Of a DNA stretch of 64,000 nucleotides, positions 55,442 to 63,153 are shown one piece after another (the stretch's first letter is position 1; each line of letters begins with the position of its first letter). A model generated the notes under the pieces. It worked only from the letters and a program-made list of their open reading frames with translations. It had not been told where the DNA came from and did no database searches. The DNA comes from Allorhizobium ampelinum S4 (GTDB lineage: Bacteria > Pseudomonadota > Alphaproteobacteria > Rhizobiales > Rhizobiaceae), in assembly GCF_000016285.1 (NCBI RefSeq), contig NC_011989.1, positions 2,731,001 through 2,795,000 of the forward strand, given 5' to 3'. The translations under genes and the position numbers were made by a program.

Positions 55442-57658
55442 TCACTGCTGCGTGGTGCCGACGATATTCCCGGTGATTTTCGTCATGCAATATTCGGCCA
55501 CGGCGGCAATGGTCCATGCCGGGGTCGCGGCACCGGTGGAACCGGGGATCAAAGAACCATCAACCACATAGAGGCCCGGCACCGCCGTCTCGTTGTCGGC
55601 TGCCAAGACCTGGCCGTGTTTGTTGCAGGCCTTGCCCAGCACGCAGCCCCCGAGCGGATGGGCCGTGACGCCATAGGCCACCACGAATTCCTCCGGCACG
55701 CGTTTGGGGTCCCAGCCTTCCAGGCTTCGGGCGTGATGCAACCGGGTCGATTGCAGCGCTGGCAGCGGGCCACGATAGGTGAGCGGTCCATTGCGCCGGG
55801 TCAGGCTCTCGCCCTCCTTGCTGGCATTGACTTCTCCCCATGTGGTCAGCACCGTGGTGAGCGCATTGACCGAATCCAGCACGCCGACATTGATATCGCC
55901 AACCTCGGTAGGCTCCGCCCCCTCGTCCTTCTCTGTCGGCGTATTGGGATAATACAGGCTGTAGACTTTGCGGCCCGAAGACTTGTCCGAAGCCGGATCC
56001 ACGAGGAATTCGCCCGGCGCCGGCTGGTAGCAGACCGACATATTATAGGTGTTCTGCAGATTGTCGGCTTCGTCATACCAGGCCGGATAGAGCATGAGGC
56101 GAATGAAAGACGCCGATTTATTGACCTTCATGTAGTCGATCGACTGATTGAAGGCCGCCTCCAACTCGTCATCCGGAAGGGTGATGCCATTCAAGGTGTC
56201 GTCATTGACGAAATAGAAGGAGGCATCGGTCGAACCGGGACCGCCATCCGAAGGCCGCGTCTTGATGCTCAGGTCCTGAGTGCCGGTGACATCGCCATTC
56301 TGGCCCCAGAACTTGCCAACATATTTGCTCAGAGCTGGCAGGCCTTTGGTGTCAGGTGCCTCTGGATTGGGATTGTTGGAATATTCCAGCAGCATCGATG
56401 CCGTATGCATGGAGCCGGCGGAGAAGATCACGTTCTTCGCCCGGTAGACCAGCAGTGTCGGATTGGCGACATCGGTCGGTGCGATCTGCTCGACATTGAT
56501 GACATAAATTGGGCTGTCTTTATCGGAATTCGGGTCCTGATAGACATTGGTGACATTGCTCAGGCAACGAATGTCAAGCAGGCCGGTGTCCTTGGCCTGC
56601 TTGAGGTAATTCTGGTCCAGCGCCTTCTTGACGCCGAGCAATTCCTGGCCTTCCGACGGCGTCTTCGAGATCGAATAGCTGTTCATCCCATACCACATTT
56701 CGCCGATGATGGCGGAGGGCAGCATTTCGACTTCCACTTCCTTGCACACCACGCTCCAGTCGAGCGCCAGCTTGGTATATTCCAGTTGAACCGACTTAAT
56801 CGGCGTTTCGACTTTACTCAACCGGACAGCATCTTCGATTTTCTTGACCTGCTTCCTGAAGCTGCGAGTGGAAAGATAGGGCGGGCTTCTCTTGAGCGCA
56901 TAGGTAAAGACCGGTTTCTCTCTGACGGGCACCGTCTCCGTCACCATGTTGTCCTTGTCATCGATGGTTTTAGGCTCCATCATTTTCTCGACGGTGTCGT
57001 AATGCTGCGCCAGTTCGCCATAGGACAGCAGTACACTCTCGTAGGAGTCCAACTTCTCGGGATCGCGGAAGGCCAGGGTGAAGGCCAGCTGAGACGGCTT
57101 CTGGAAGAAGGTATTGTAGACATGCGAGGTGCCGCCGAGCGCCGCGCCAACGATGGTGGTCATGGTTGGTGTCGGGGCGGGAGCATCCGGCACCGGCTCC
57201 GGCGGCGGTGGCGGATAGGCAACGATCATTTCCACCAGGCCGGGATAGACCGGGATCGGACGCTGCGCATAGGTGGTCATCGTATTGAAGTTGGCCGTCT
57301 CGCCATCCAACTCCTCGGGCTGGCCATAGGTATCCGGTGGAGATTGCGGCGTGCCGAACGGCTCGAGATCCATCATCCAGCCAGCGCGTCCATCCGGCTG
57401 GCGATAGTTGCTAAACGGCGGCGCTTTGGTGGGCTGGCCTGTCAGATTGCCCCACCAGTCCTTGCCGCGCTCCAGCAGCAGCACGGGCTTGCCTGCAGTA
57501 GCCGAATAATTGACGTTCTGGAAGGCCTCGCACAGCCTGAGCGCGGCGACGCTGCCGCCGAAGCCGGAGCCGATGATGATCGTATCATAAACAGTCTGGC
57601 TGACGCTTCCGGGATTGACGATTTCTTCGGCAGGCGCCGAAACTTTTTTCGAAGACAC
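55442..57658 (-). CDS. GMC/cholesterol-oxidase-like flavoprotein
   Basis: This is a 738-residue FAD oxidoreductase. The Rossmann motif is TIIIGSGFGGSVAALRLCEA near residues 26-45. The middle has AALGGTSHVYNTFFQ, and VIFSAGSMHTASMLLEYS is the second flavin contact. The C-terminus has HPLGGCVLGKACNKHGQV and VVDGSLIPGSTGAATPAWTI, which are specific to the cholesterol-oxidase type of GMC enzyme. An insertion rich in Pro (YPPPPPEPVPDAPAP) around residues 149-163 is unusual. There is no signal peptide, so a cytosolic alcohol or sterol-like oxidase is likely; the substrate is unknown. It lies 162 bp after the SHMT-like gene on the same strand, with a RIME-like repeat between them, and has its own strong terminator. 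Confidence 0.85.
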   Translation of the reverse strand: MSSKKVSAPAEEIVNPGSVSQTVYDTIIIGSGFGGSVAALRLCEAFQNVNYSATAGKPVLLLERGKDWWGNLTGQPTKAPPFSNYRQPDGRAGWMMDLEPFGTPQSPPDTYGQPEELDGETANFNTMTTYAQRPIPVYPGLVEMIVAYPPPPPEPVPDAPAPTPTMTTIVGAALGGTSHVYNTFFQKPSQLAFTLAFRDPEKLDSYESVLLSYGELAQHYDTVEKMMEPKTIDDKDNMVTETVPVREKPVFTYALKRSPPYLSTRSFRKQVKKIEDAVRLSKVETPIKSVQLEYTKLALDWSVVCKEVEVEMLPSAIIGEMWYGMNSYSISKTPSEGQELLGVKKALDQNYLKQAKDTGLLDIRCLSNVTNVYQDPNSDKDSPIYVINVEQIAPTDVANPTLLVYRAKNVIFSAGSMHTASMLLEYSNNPNPEAPDTKGLPALSKYVGKFWGQNGDVTGTQDLSIKTRPSDGGPGSTDASFYFVNDDTLNGITLPDDELEAAFNQSIDYMKVNKSASFIRLMLYPAWYDEADNLQNTYNMSVCYQPAPGEFLVDPASDKSSGRKVYSLYYPNTPTEKDEGAEPTEVGDINVGVLDSVNALTTVLTTWGEVNASKEGESLTRRNGPLTYRGPLPALQSTRLHHARSLEGWDPKRVPEEFVVAYGVTAHPLGGCVLGKACNKHGQVLAADNETAVPGLYVVDGSLIPGSTGAATPAWTIAAVAEYCMTKITGNIVGTTQQ

Positions 57659-57714
57659 GATAAAGACCCCCTAGGAAATATTGGGTTCGAAAGGAATACG
57701 AGGTTCAAAGCAGG

Positions 57715-57800
57715 CCTGTCCGGTCCGGATCGCACCGGACAGGTCTGTTCATTCTCTTGGTTTGCTTGTCTTTTTGGGAAAACTGGCTTCCCCTCCGTTC
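57715..57800. repeat. RIME-like element, diverged copy
   Basis: A first stem CCTGTCCGGT (57715-57724) / ACCGGACAGG (57734-57743) is followed by TTCTCTTGGTTTGCTTGTCTTTTTGGGAAAAC (57751 on), clearly related to the second half of the 4160-4261 element. The final arm is degraded. It lies between the SHMT-like and GMC genes. Confidence 0.65.
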
Positions 57801-57820
57801 AACCGGAAGGGAAATCGAAC

Positions 57821-58996
57821 TCACATGACAATGTGCTGGTGGTTGGCATTCATCTCAACGACTTCATGGCGAAGAGAGGGAATGACATCCTGATTGCTGG
57901 AGACGATCTCCGCCATGATTTCCGAAATGCGCGTGCAATCGGCTTCGACATAGCCAAGACGGGTGATTTCCGCCGTGCCGACCCGCATGAAGCCATCCAC
58001 ATGGATGTTATGCTGCTTCAGTTTATCGCGATATCCCTGACCCATCTGCCGGTCGAGCTTGGGCAGCACCTGGTGGCAATAGGATAATTCCGAGAATTTC
58101 TTGGTGGACTGGCCCCGCATCTCATAGCCCTTGGCTTGCAGCGTGTTGGCGAAGGCGCGCGAATTCTTCACCACCTGCTCGGCATAACGCTCCCATGGCA
58201 CTTCATCGATGACGATGCCCAGCGAGGCAATGCGCGCCAGATGCGGATTGCAAATCATCGTCGGTCCATTCAACGGCGTGAAATTGGAGACGATGTCGAT
58301 GCGATCGTTCAATTCTTTGCTGTTGGTGACGATAATGCCGCCCTGCGGACCGGGGAATGTCTTGTGGGTTGAGCCAAACAGAATATCGGCGCCCTCGTTG
58401 AGCGGGTCCTGATACTGCTTGCCAACGATCAGGCCAAGGCTGTGCGAGCCATCATAGGCGACGATGCCGCCATAGCTGTGCACAAGATCGGCCACTTCGC
58501 GCACCGGCATGGGAACGGTGAAGATCGACGCACCGAGAATGACCAGCTTCGGCTTTTCCCGCTCAAGCAGCTCCAGAGTGGCTTCGAGATCGAGCTGCCA
58601 CTCCTCATCATCGAACGGAAGCGGCAAGGAAACCCGGTCAAACACTTCGTAATTGAAGGGATATCCGCCACCTGGAAAGAAAGGAGGCACACGCCCGACC
58701 TTGTCGCCCGGTGAGGTCAGCGCGAAGACAACGGCCATCAGGCTCGCACTGCCGGAAATCGGGGAAATATTCACATATTCGGCGTTGAAAAGTTTTTTAG
58801 CCTTCTGCTCGGTGATCGCGACGATTTCCTGGGAAATATCGGTGCCGGCATAAAATGGCGCCGCATAGCGGGACGCAAGGTCGGAACTCAGGGCCGCCAA
58901 AGCGGCCGGAGACATACGGTTTTCACTGACGATCAGGTTGATAGCACCCGTTCTCACATCATTATGCTTGCTAATAAGTTTTACAATTTCATTCAT
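57821..58996 (-). CDS. SHMT-like PLP-dependent enzyme
   Basis: This is a 391-residue fold-type I PLP enzyme resembling serine hydroxymethyltransferase. INLIVSENRMSP, the phosphate-binding SPISGSASLMAV and the PLP Lys in FGSTHKTFPGPQGGI are seen. Two canonical GlyA features are absent: the EGYPGxRYYGG loop is replaced by RYAAPFYAGTD, and the HLTHG motif is missing. Residues that bind tetrahydrofolate and close the active site are thus altered. It may be an aldolase, transaldolase or alpha-amino-acid lyase and not a true GlyA. The ATG at 58996 has GAGG six bases upstream. The GMC oxidoreductase lies downstream on the same strand, and the pair may serve one small pathway. Confidence 0.8.
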   Translation of the reverse strand: MNEIVKLISKHNDVRTGAINLIVSENRMSPAALAALSSDLASRYAAPFYAGTDISQEIVAITEQKAKKLFNAEYVNISPISGSASLMAVVFALTSPGDKVGRVPPFFPGGGYPFNYEVFDRVSLPLPFDDEEWQLDLEATLELLEREKPKLVILGASIFTVPMPVREVADLVHSYGGIVAYDGSHSLGLIVGKQYQDPLNEGADILFGSTHKTFPGPQGGIIVTNSKELNDRIDIVSNFTPLNGPTMICNPHLARIASLGIVIDEVPWERYAEQVVKNSRAFANTLQAKGYEMRGQSTKKFSELSYCHQVLPKLDRQMGQGYRDKLKQHNIHVDGFMRVGTAEITRLGYVEADCTRISEIMAEIVSSNQDVIPSLRHEVVEMNANHQHIVM

Positions 58997-59468
58997 AATT
59001 CGCCTCGTTAATCCTGGGAGGTTTAAGGACTGCGCGCGAGAATTAGCAGTCAGTAAATTCTAAAACTACCCTAAATTGTAACTGTAATTTTTGATTGTTT
59101 TTTTCAACCCAAAAAAAGTCATTCGGCGCCGTCAGGACAGAGACGTCAGGATGTTGCCGACGGCGCATGGCGCGAGCTTCATGATCTCCAAGAGCTAGCC
59201 TTGGTGAAACATAAACAAGAACAATATGTTATGTTATTTCTTAGAAGAAGCCACTACGGCAGGCGGCAAAGGCAGCACGAGGCTCTGCACCGCAATCGAC
59301 CCGTTTTCGCAATCAGTTTCCGATCCAAGCGTACCGATACCGAGCAGCCCTTGATGAGCGATGGCCCGAAGCTTTTAGCGGCGTATTCAACAGGTCATAC
59401 GGCGCATGAAACCTTAAGAACCAGCAACCCATCGCTTAATCGATCTATTCGCCAAAAGCCGATGCTTT
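58997..59468. other. 472-bp intergenic region
   Basis: This lies between the SHMT-like gene start and the end of the HxlR gene. The first 110 bp are A+T-rich with A- and T-tracts and probably contain the promoter of the SHMT-like gene. A 125-codon frame on the plus strand (59201-59578) runs into the HxlR gene and has no family resemblance, so I do not accept it. Confidence 0.45.
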
Positions 59469-59828
59469 TTAACGATCACGCCCCAACGATCTGGATTTGC
59501 GGATCGTTGCATGATTTGCCTCGGCCCAATTTTTCATCAGATGAAACGGCACCAACAAGGAACGCCCAAGCGGAGTGAGATCATATTCCACCCGCTGCGG
59601 GACAACCGGATAGACCCGGCGTTCGACAAGGCCATCCAGTTCCAGTCGCCGAAGCGTCTGCGACAGCATCCGCTGCGAAATATCGGGAATGCATCGCTTC
59701 AGCTCTGAAAACCGCAGCGTCCCCCCTTCGAGGTGCAGAGCGATCAGCATGCTCCAGCGGTCGGATACGCGGTGAAGCACATCGCGTATGGGGCAGTTTT
59801 CCAGGTTGTTTTCCAGAGTTTCCATCAC
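59469..59828 (-). CDS. HxlR-family transcriptional regulator
   Basis: This is a 119-residue winged-helix regulator. CPIRDVLHRVSDRWSMLIALHL is the family N-terminus with its redox- or ligand-linked Cys. FSELKRCIPDISQRMLSQTL is the recognition region, and the wing is RRVYPVVPQRVEYDLTPLG. HxlR proteins respond to aldehydes, quinones or electrophiles, often by Cys modification. The divergent nitroreductase gene starts 121 bp away, with GGTTACC repeats and a TTACC-A-GGTAA palindrome between them, so this regulator most likely controls that gene and itself. Confidence 0.92.
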   Translation of the reverse strand: MMETLENNLENCPIRDVLHRVSDRWSMLIALHLEGGTLRFSELKRCIPDISQRMLSQTLRRLELDGLVERRVYPVVPQRVEYDLTPLGRSLLVPFHLMKNWAEANHATIRKSRSLGRDR

Positions 59829-59843
59829 GTTAAACGATTGCCC

Positions 59844-59927
59844 GGTTACCTCAGGGTTACCAGGTAATTTCTCGCTCCCTTTCTTGCGCCGCTGACCACC
59901 GCGCCATAGCCTGGCGCGACTGGTAAC
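59844..59927. promoter_or_regulatory. Candidate HxlR operator region
   Basis: Between the divergent genes are two direct GGTTACC repeats (59844-59850 and 59855-59861), the second continuing into the palindrome TTACC-A-GGTAA at 59857-59867. A further GGTAAC is at 59922-59927. GTAAC-type half sites are typical of HxlR-family binding. Confidence 0.55.
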
Positions 59928-59948
59928 GAGAAGAGAGCAGGTTCAATA

Positions 59949-60548
59949 ATGGATGTAAAGACAATCTCCCGCACAGCGGACCACCCGATCGAAGATTTCT
60001 TCCTGGATCGTTGGTCTCCGCGTGCCTTCACCGAAGAGACGATTTCCGAACAGGATTTGCTTGGCGTGCTGGAGGCGGCGCGCTGGGCACCCTCCGGCCT
60101 GAACGCCCAGCCCTGGCGCTTTATTTACAGCTTCCGCGGAGAATCCCAATTTGATGGAGTCATCGCGGCGCTCTGGGAAGGAAACCGGATCTGGGCGCAA
60201 CATGCGGCGGCGCTGATCGTCATCACCACAAAGACAACTCTCGTTCCACCGGGCAGCGATGCGGAGGTTCCCAATCCCGGCCACACCTTCGACGCGGGAA
60301 CAGCCTGGGGCTATCTCGCGCTCCAAGCCCATCTGAAGGGCTGGTCCACCCATGCCATGGGCGGCATTGACCCGGTAAAGACCGCCGAAGCGGTCAATAT
60401 GCCCGAGGGATATGCCATGCAGGTGGTCATCGCGATTGGACGACGCGCAAGTGCTGGCCAGCTTCCAGAGGCGCTGCGTGGACGTGAAACACCAAGCCCG
60501 CGCCGCCCTGTCGACACCTCCGCTTTCCACGGCACATTTCCCCTTTGA
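59949..60548 (+). CDS. Nitroreductase-family protein
   Basis: This is a 199-residue FMN-dependent oxidoreductase of the nitroreductase fold, expected to reduce nitro groups, quinones or other electrophiles with NAD(P)H in the cytosol. The FMN-binding start is seen as FLDRWSPRAFTEETISEQDL and the cofactor loop as ARWAPSGLNAQPWRFIY. The C-terminal part GYAMQVVIAIGRRASAGQLPE carries the last FMN contact. It starts 121 bp from the divergent HxlR gene and is followed 19 bp later by a SnoaL-like gene, so the two form an operon likely induced by the compound sensed by HxlR. Confidence 0.9.
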   Translation: MDVKTISRTADHPIEDFFLDRWSPRAFTEETISEQDLLGVLEAARWAPSGLNAQPWRFIYSFRGESQFDGVIAALWEGNRIWAQHAAALIVITTKTTLVPPGSDAEVPNPGHTFDAGTAWGYLALQAHLKGWSTHAMGGIDPVKTAEAVNMPEGYAMQVVIAIGRRASAGQLPEALRGRETPSPRRPVDTSAFHGTFPL

Positions 60549-60567
60549 CTGAATAGAGACGAGAATC

Positions 60568-60969
60568 ATGAGCGACCATAAAAAGGCGATTGTCAGAAAA
60601 CTCATTGAGGAGGTTCAGGTCGGCGGCAATTACGCCGTCTTCGATGCCCTGATGCATCCTGATTTCATCGACCACACGCCCACCCCCGGCTTCGCACCGG
60701 ATCGCGACAGCGTGCGGGCATTCTACCGTGCCTTCCACGCCTCCTTCTCCGAACCGGTCTGCGAGATCGATTTTCAGACCGCCGAAGGCGACCTCGTCAC
60801 CACCCGCAAGGTCTATTCCGTTACCCACACTGGCGCCTTTAACGGCATTCCGCCAACCGGACGGCGCATAACATTCGACGTTATCGATGTGCTGAAGATC
60901 GAAGGAGAGTTCATTACCGCGCATTGGGGCATTCTGAACCTCATGAAGATCGTCGCGCAGATAAGCTGA
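60568..60969 (+). CDS. SnoaL-like (ester cyclase family) protein
   Basis: This is a 133-residue protein of the SnoaL/NTF2-like fold. AIVRKLIEEVQVGGNYAVFD starts the cone-shaped fold, HPDFIDHTPTPGFAPDRDSV follows, and the ending has VIDVLKIEGEFITAHWGILN. The family includes polyketide cyclases, but most bacterial members with the ester cyclase label have unknown substrates. The GIPPTGRRITFDVIDVLKI strand is diagnostic. It is 19 bp after the nitroreductase and probably shares its HxlR control. Confidence 0.88.
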   Translation: MSDHKKAIVRKLIEEVQVGGNYAVFDALMHPDFIDHTPTPGFAPDRDSVRAFYRAFHASFSEPVCEIDFQTAEGDLVTTRKVYSVTHTGAFNGIPPTGRRITFDVIDVLKIEGEFITAHWGILNLMKIVAQIS

Positions 60970-61106
60970 CCCTTGAAATAGCCGGCGCGTAGGATCATCT
61001 GCGCGTCTGCGCCTGTCGGAACGAGAGGATAGAGGAAAAGGTCCGAATCAAGGGATCGAAACCAAAAAAGCTCCAAATCTTTGTCGCCATCTTGATCCGA
61101 CACCCT

Positions 61107-61156
61107 TCTGCATAATTCCTTAGACCAGAATCGATTCAAGGAATTATACAGCAGGT
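61107..61156. repeat. Palindromic element (CTGCATAATT family), copy 2
   Basis: CTGCATAATTCCTT pairs with AAGGAATTATACAG in a near-perfect inverted repeat with an AGACCAGAATCGATTC centre. It is related to 9313-9366. Confidence 0.75.
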
Positions 61157-61576
61157 ACAAAGCTTTACAGCGCGGTGGGAATTTGCAAATTTAATGATAT
61201 GGCGCATCCGACAGGATTAGGCATGAAAAATCATAAATACATGATTTATATCAGAAAAATTCCCTTTTTGTCAGTCAAAATTCTCATTTTGTATCGCAGT
61301 TTATATCTCACTTTGTATCGCAAAAAATGGACTTCTTACGACTGAAATCTGTTGAATAACAGGGGTAAATATTAGCCGCACGCCGCCGGGAATGCTTGCG
61401 CCCTGAGGCGTTTCCAGAAGCCACACGTAGAGAACAAAATGCGGCGTTCTTCCTTGTTTCTTTTATGGTGTTGGCCGACGGCAACAAGCTTTCCCGCATG
61501 ACGGGATTCACGGCAATCTCGGGCGTTTCATGAACTTCTCCTTTCAGGGCTTTGCAGCTCACTTTGCCGATGCTAT

Positions 61577-61591
61577 GTTCATTATTTGTTC
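61577..61591 (+). promoter_or_regulatory. LexA (SOS) box of dinB
   Basis: GTTC-ATTATTT-GTTC matches the alphaproteobacterial LexA consensus GTTC-N7-GTTC exactly. It stands 78-92 bp upstream of the dinB start codon, so DNA damage control of dinB is strongly suggested. Confidence 0.88.
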
Positions 61592-61668
61592 CAAATACTT
61601 TTATGCGGCGGTCGGGAGGTCAGGCAGTTTTATTCATGCGCGATAAAACACATCCGAGGGATCACGCC

Positions 61669-62793
61669 ATGACGAGTTCGGAAGGACCTGAGACGGCCAT
61701 GAGCCCAGATCGTTCGACCGGCGTCTCTGTGCGCAAGATCATCCATGTCGATATGGACGCCTTTTATGCCTCTGTTGAACAGCGCGACAAGCCCGAACTG
61801 CTCGGTAAGCCCGTCGCCGTTGGCGGGTCCGCGGCCCGTGGCGTGGTGGCGGCCGCAAGTTATGAGGCACGCGCCTTTGGCGTGCACTCGGCGATGCCGT
61901 CCGTGACCGCCAAGCGCAAGTGCCCGGATTTGATCTTCGTGCCACCTCGCTTTGACGTCTACCGGCAGGTCTCTCACCAGATCCGCGAGATCTTCGCCGA
62001 ATACACGCCGCTCATCGAGCCACTGTCATTGGACGAGGCCTATCTCGATGTCACAGAAAATCTGAAGGGCATGGAGATCGCCACCGAGATCGCGCTGGAA
62101 ATCCGGGCAAAGATCAAGGCAGCCACGGGTCTCAACGCCTCAGCTGGCATTTCCTACAACAAGTTTCTGGCAAAGATGGCAAGCGACCTGAACAAGCCAA
62201 ACGGTCAGGCTGTCATCACGCCCAAAAACGGGCCAGGCTTTGTCGAGGCCCTCCCCGTCAAGAGATTCCATGGCGTGGGACCCGCCACGGCCGAGCGGAT
62301 GCAACGCCATGGGATCGAAACCGGGCTCGATCTGAAATCGAAGTCGCTTCAGTTTCTTCAGACGCATTTCGGCAAGTCAGGGTCCTACTTCTATGGCATC
62401 GCGCGAGGCATCGACGAACGGCAGGTCAGAGCAGATCGCATCCGCAAATCTGTTGGTGCTGAGGATACGTTTGTCGAGGACATCGATGATCTCGATCCGG
62501 CCAGGGCGGAACTGCGGCCCCTGGCCGAGAAGGTGTGGCGCTATTGCGAGTCGCACGACATCAAGGGAAAGACCATCACCGTCAAAATCAAATATTCGGA
62601 TTTCAGCCAAGCGACACGCAGCAAGACCGTGGCAGGATACGTATCGGACATCGACATGATCATGGGGATAGCGGAGCCCCTGCTCGCCTCAGTATTCCCG
62701 TTCAAACATCCGGTGCGGCTGCTTGGGATCACCCTGTCATCGCTGAACACCGAAGAAAGCGAGCAGACACCGCAGCTCGCGCTCGAACTCTGA
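61669..62793 (+). CDS. dinB: DNA polymerase IV (Y-family)
   Basis: DinB is an error-prone translesion polymerase of the SOS response. The 374 residues from the ATG at 61669 hold KIIHVDMDAFYASVEQRD (first catalytic Asp), GVVAAASYEARAFGVHSAMP, the catalytic SLDEAYLDVT with Asp and Glu, and SAGISYNKFLAKMASD with HhH and little-finger regions after it. All three metal-binding acidic residues are kept. I chose 61669 because GAGGGA precedes it by eight bases; ATGs at 61636 and 61699 are also in frame. A perfect LexA box stands upstream. It is convergent with the RNA array on the other strand, whose terminator starts 20 bp after its stop. Confidence 0.95.
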   Translation: MTSSEGPETAMSPDRSTGVSVRKIIHVDMDAFYASVEQRDKPELLGKPVAVGGSAARGVVAAASYEARAFGVHSAMPSVTAKRKCPDLIFVPPRFDVYRQVSHQIREIFAEYTPLIEPLSLDEAYLDVTENLKGMEIATEIALEIRAKIKAATGLNASAGISYNKFLAKMASDLNKPNGQAVITPKNGPGFVEALPVKRFHGVGPATAERMQRHGIETGLDLKSKSLQFLQTHFGKSGSYFYGIARGIDERQVRADRIRKSVGAEDTFVEDIDDLDPARAELRPLAEKVWRYCESHDIKGKTITVKIKYSDFSQATRSKTVAGYVSDIDMIMGIAEPLLASVFPFKHPVRLLGITLSSLNTEESEQTPQLALEL

Positions 62794-62812
62794 TGCGACG
62801 GCCCTGAAAACG

Positions 62813-62966
62813 AAAAAGCCTGCCGCGGGAGGAGGTGCGGCAGGCTTTCCGAAAAGAACCGAACAACGGCTGGGAGGAGGAGTGCCGCAGTTCCGACAGA
62901 CGTGCCCTGGGAGGAGGAGTAGGCCGTCTGAATTCGAAGCTCTGCGGGAGGAGGTGCATCGCTTCG
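62813..62966 (-). ncRNA. Array of four CCUCCUCCC (anti-Shine-Dalgarno) hairpins
   Basis: On the minus strand CCTCCTCCC occurs four times in 128 bp (plus-strand positions 62946-62954, 62909-62917, 62872-62880, 62827-62835; spacing 37, 37, 45). Each copy lies in a hairpin loop. The stems are CGAAGC/GCTTCG (62935-62966), CAGACG/CGTCTG (62897-62930), an imperfect one (62860-62895), and a perfect 12-bp AAAGCCTGCCGC/GCGGCAGGCTTT (62815-62848) followed by TTTTT, an intrinsic terminator. The loops complement the ribosome-binding sequence GGGAGGAGG. A DUF1127 gene lies upstream on the same strand. This layout matches the CcsR sRNAs of Rhodobacter and the cuckoo/alpha-r14 RNAs of Rhizobiales. Four separate sRNAs or one processed transcript are both possible. 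Confidence 0.85.
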
Positions 62967-63092
62967 ATAAAAATAAGGATACCAGTTTCCGCCGCACACG
63001 AAACAGACTTTGCTGCAGTGCAGCTATGCAAGAAGCGCAAGGCCCTTTTGCGGCGTCAGAAGTATCGAGCTGAGGCTCCGTGGTGGGCCACA

Positions 63093-63122
63093 TACAAAAA
63101 CGCCCGCGTCATCAGCGGGCGT
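63093..63122 (-). terminator. Intrinsic terminator of the DUF1127 gene
   Basis: On the minus strand ACGCCCGC (63122-63115) pairs with GCGGGCGT (63107-63100) around TGATGAC, then TTTTTG. It stands 31 bp after the DUF1127 stop and 126 bp before the first anti-SD hairpin, so RNA in the array would need readthrough or its own promoter. Confidence 0.85.
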
Positions 63123-63153
63123 AGTATCAATTCAATAGCTTGGAAAAAGCCGC

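Larger units (their letters stand above)
60970..61668. other. 699-bp intergenic region before dinB
   Basis: The gap contains a palindromic repeat (61107-61156), a small palindrome AAATCAT-AAATAC-ATGATTT near 61228, and two direct copies of TTTGTATCGCA (61288-61298 and 61312-61322) spaced by 24 bp, about two helical turns. It also holds the LexA box (61577-61591). An 84-codon frame on the minus strand (61308-61562) has no support. Confidence 0.5.

Noticed and set aside
55616..58087. An 823-codon open frame on the plus strand, antisense to the GMC and SHMT-like genes
   Set aside because: It is the complement of two genes with clear family motifs and G/C-biased third positions; its translation is His/Arg/Gly-rich with no domain.
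59201..59578. 125-codon frame on the plus strand
   Set aside because: It overlaps the HxlR gene on the other strand and has no family resemblance or clear start signal.
61308..61562. 84-codon frame upstream of dinB on the minus strand
   Set aside because: No Shine-Dalgarno of note and no recognisable domain; it lies in a region with repeats and regulatory sites.
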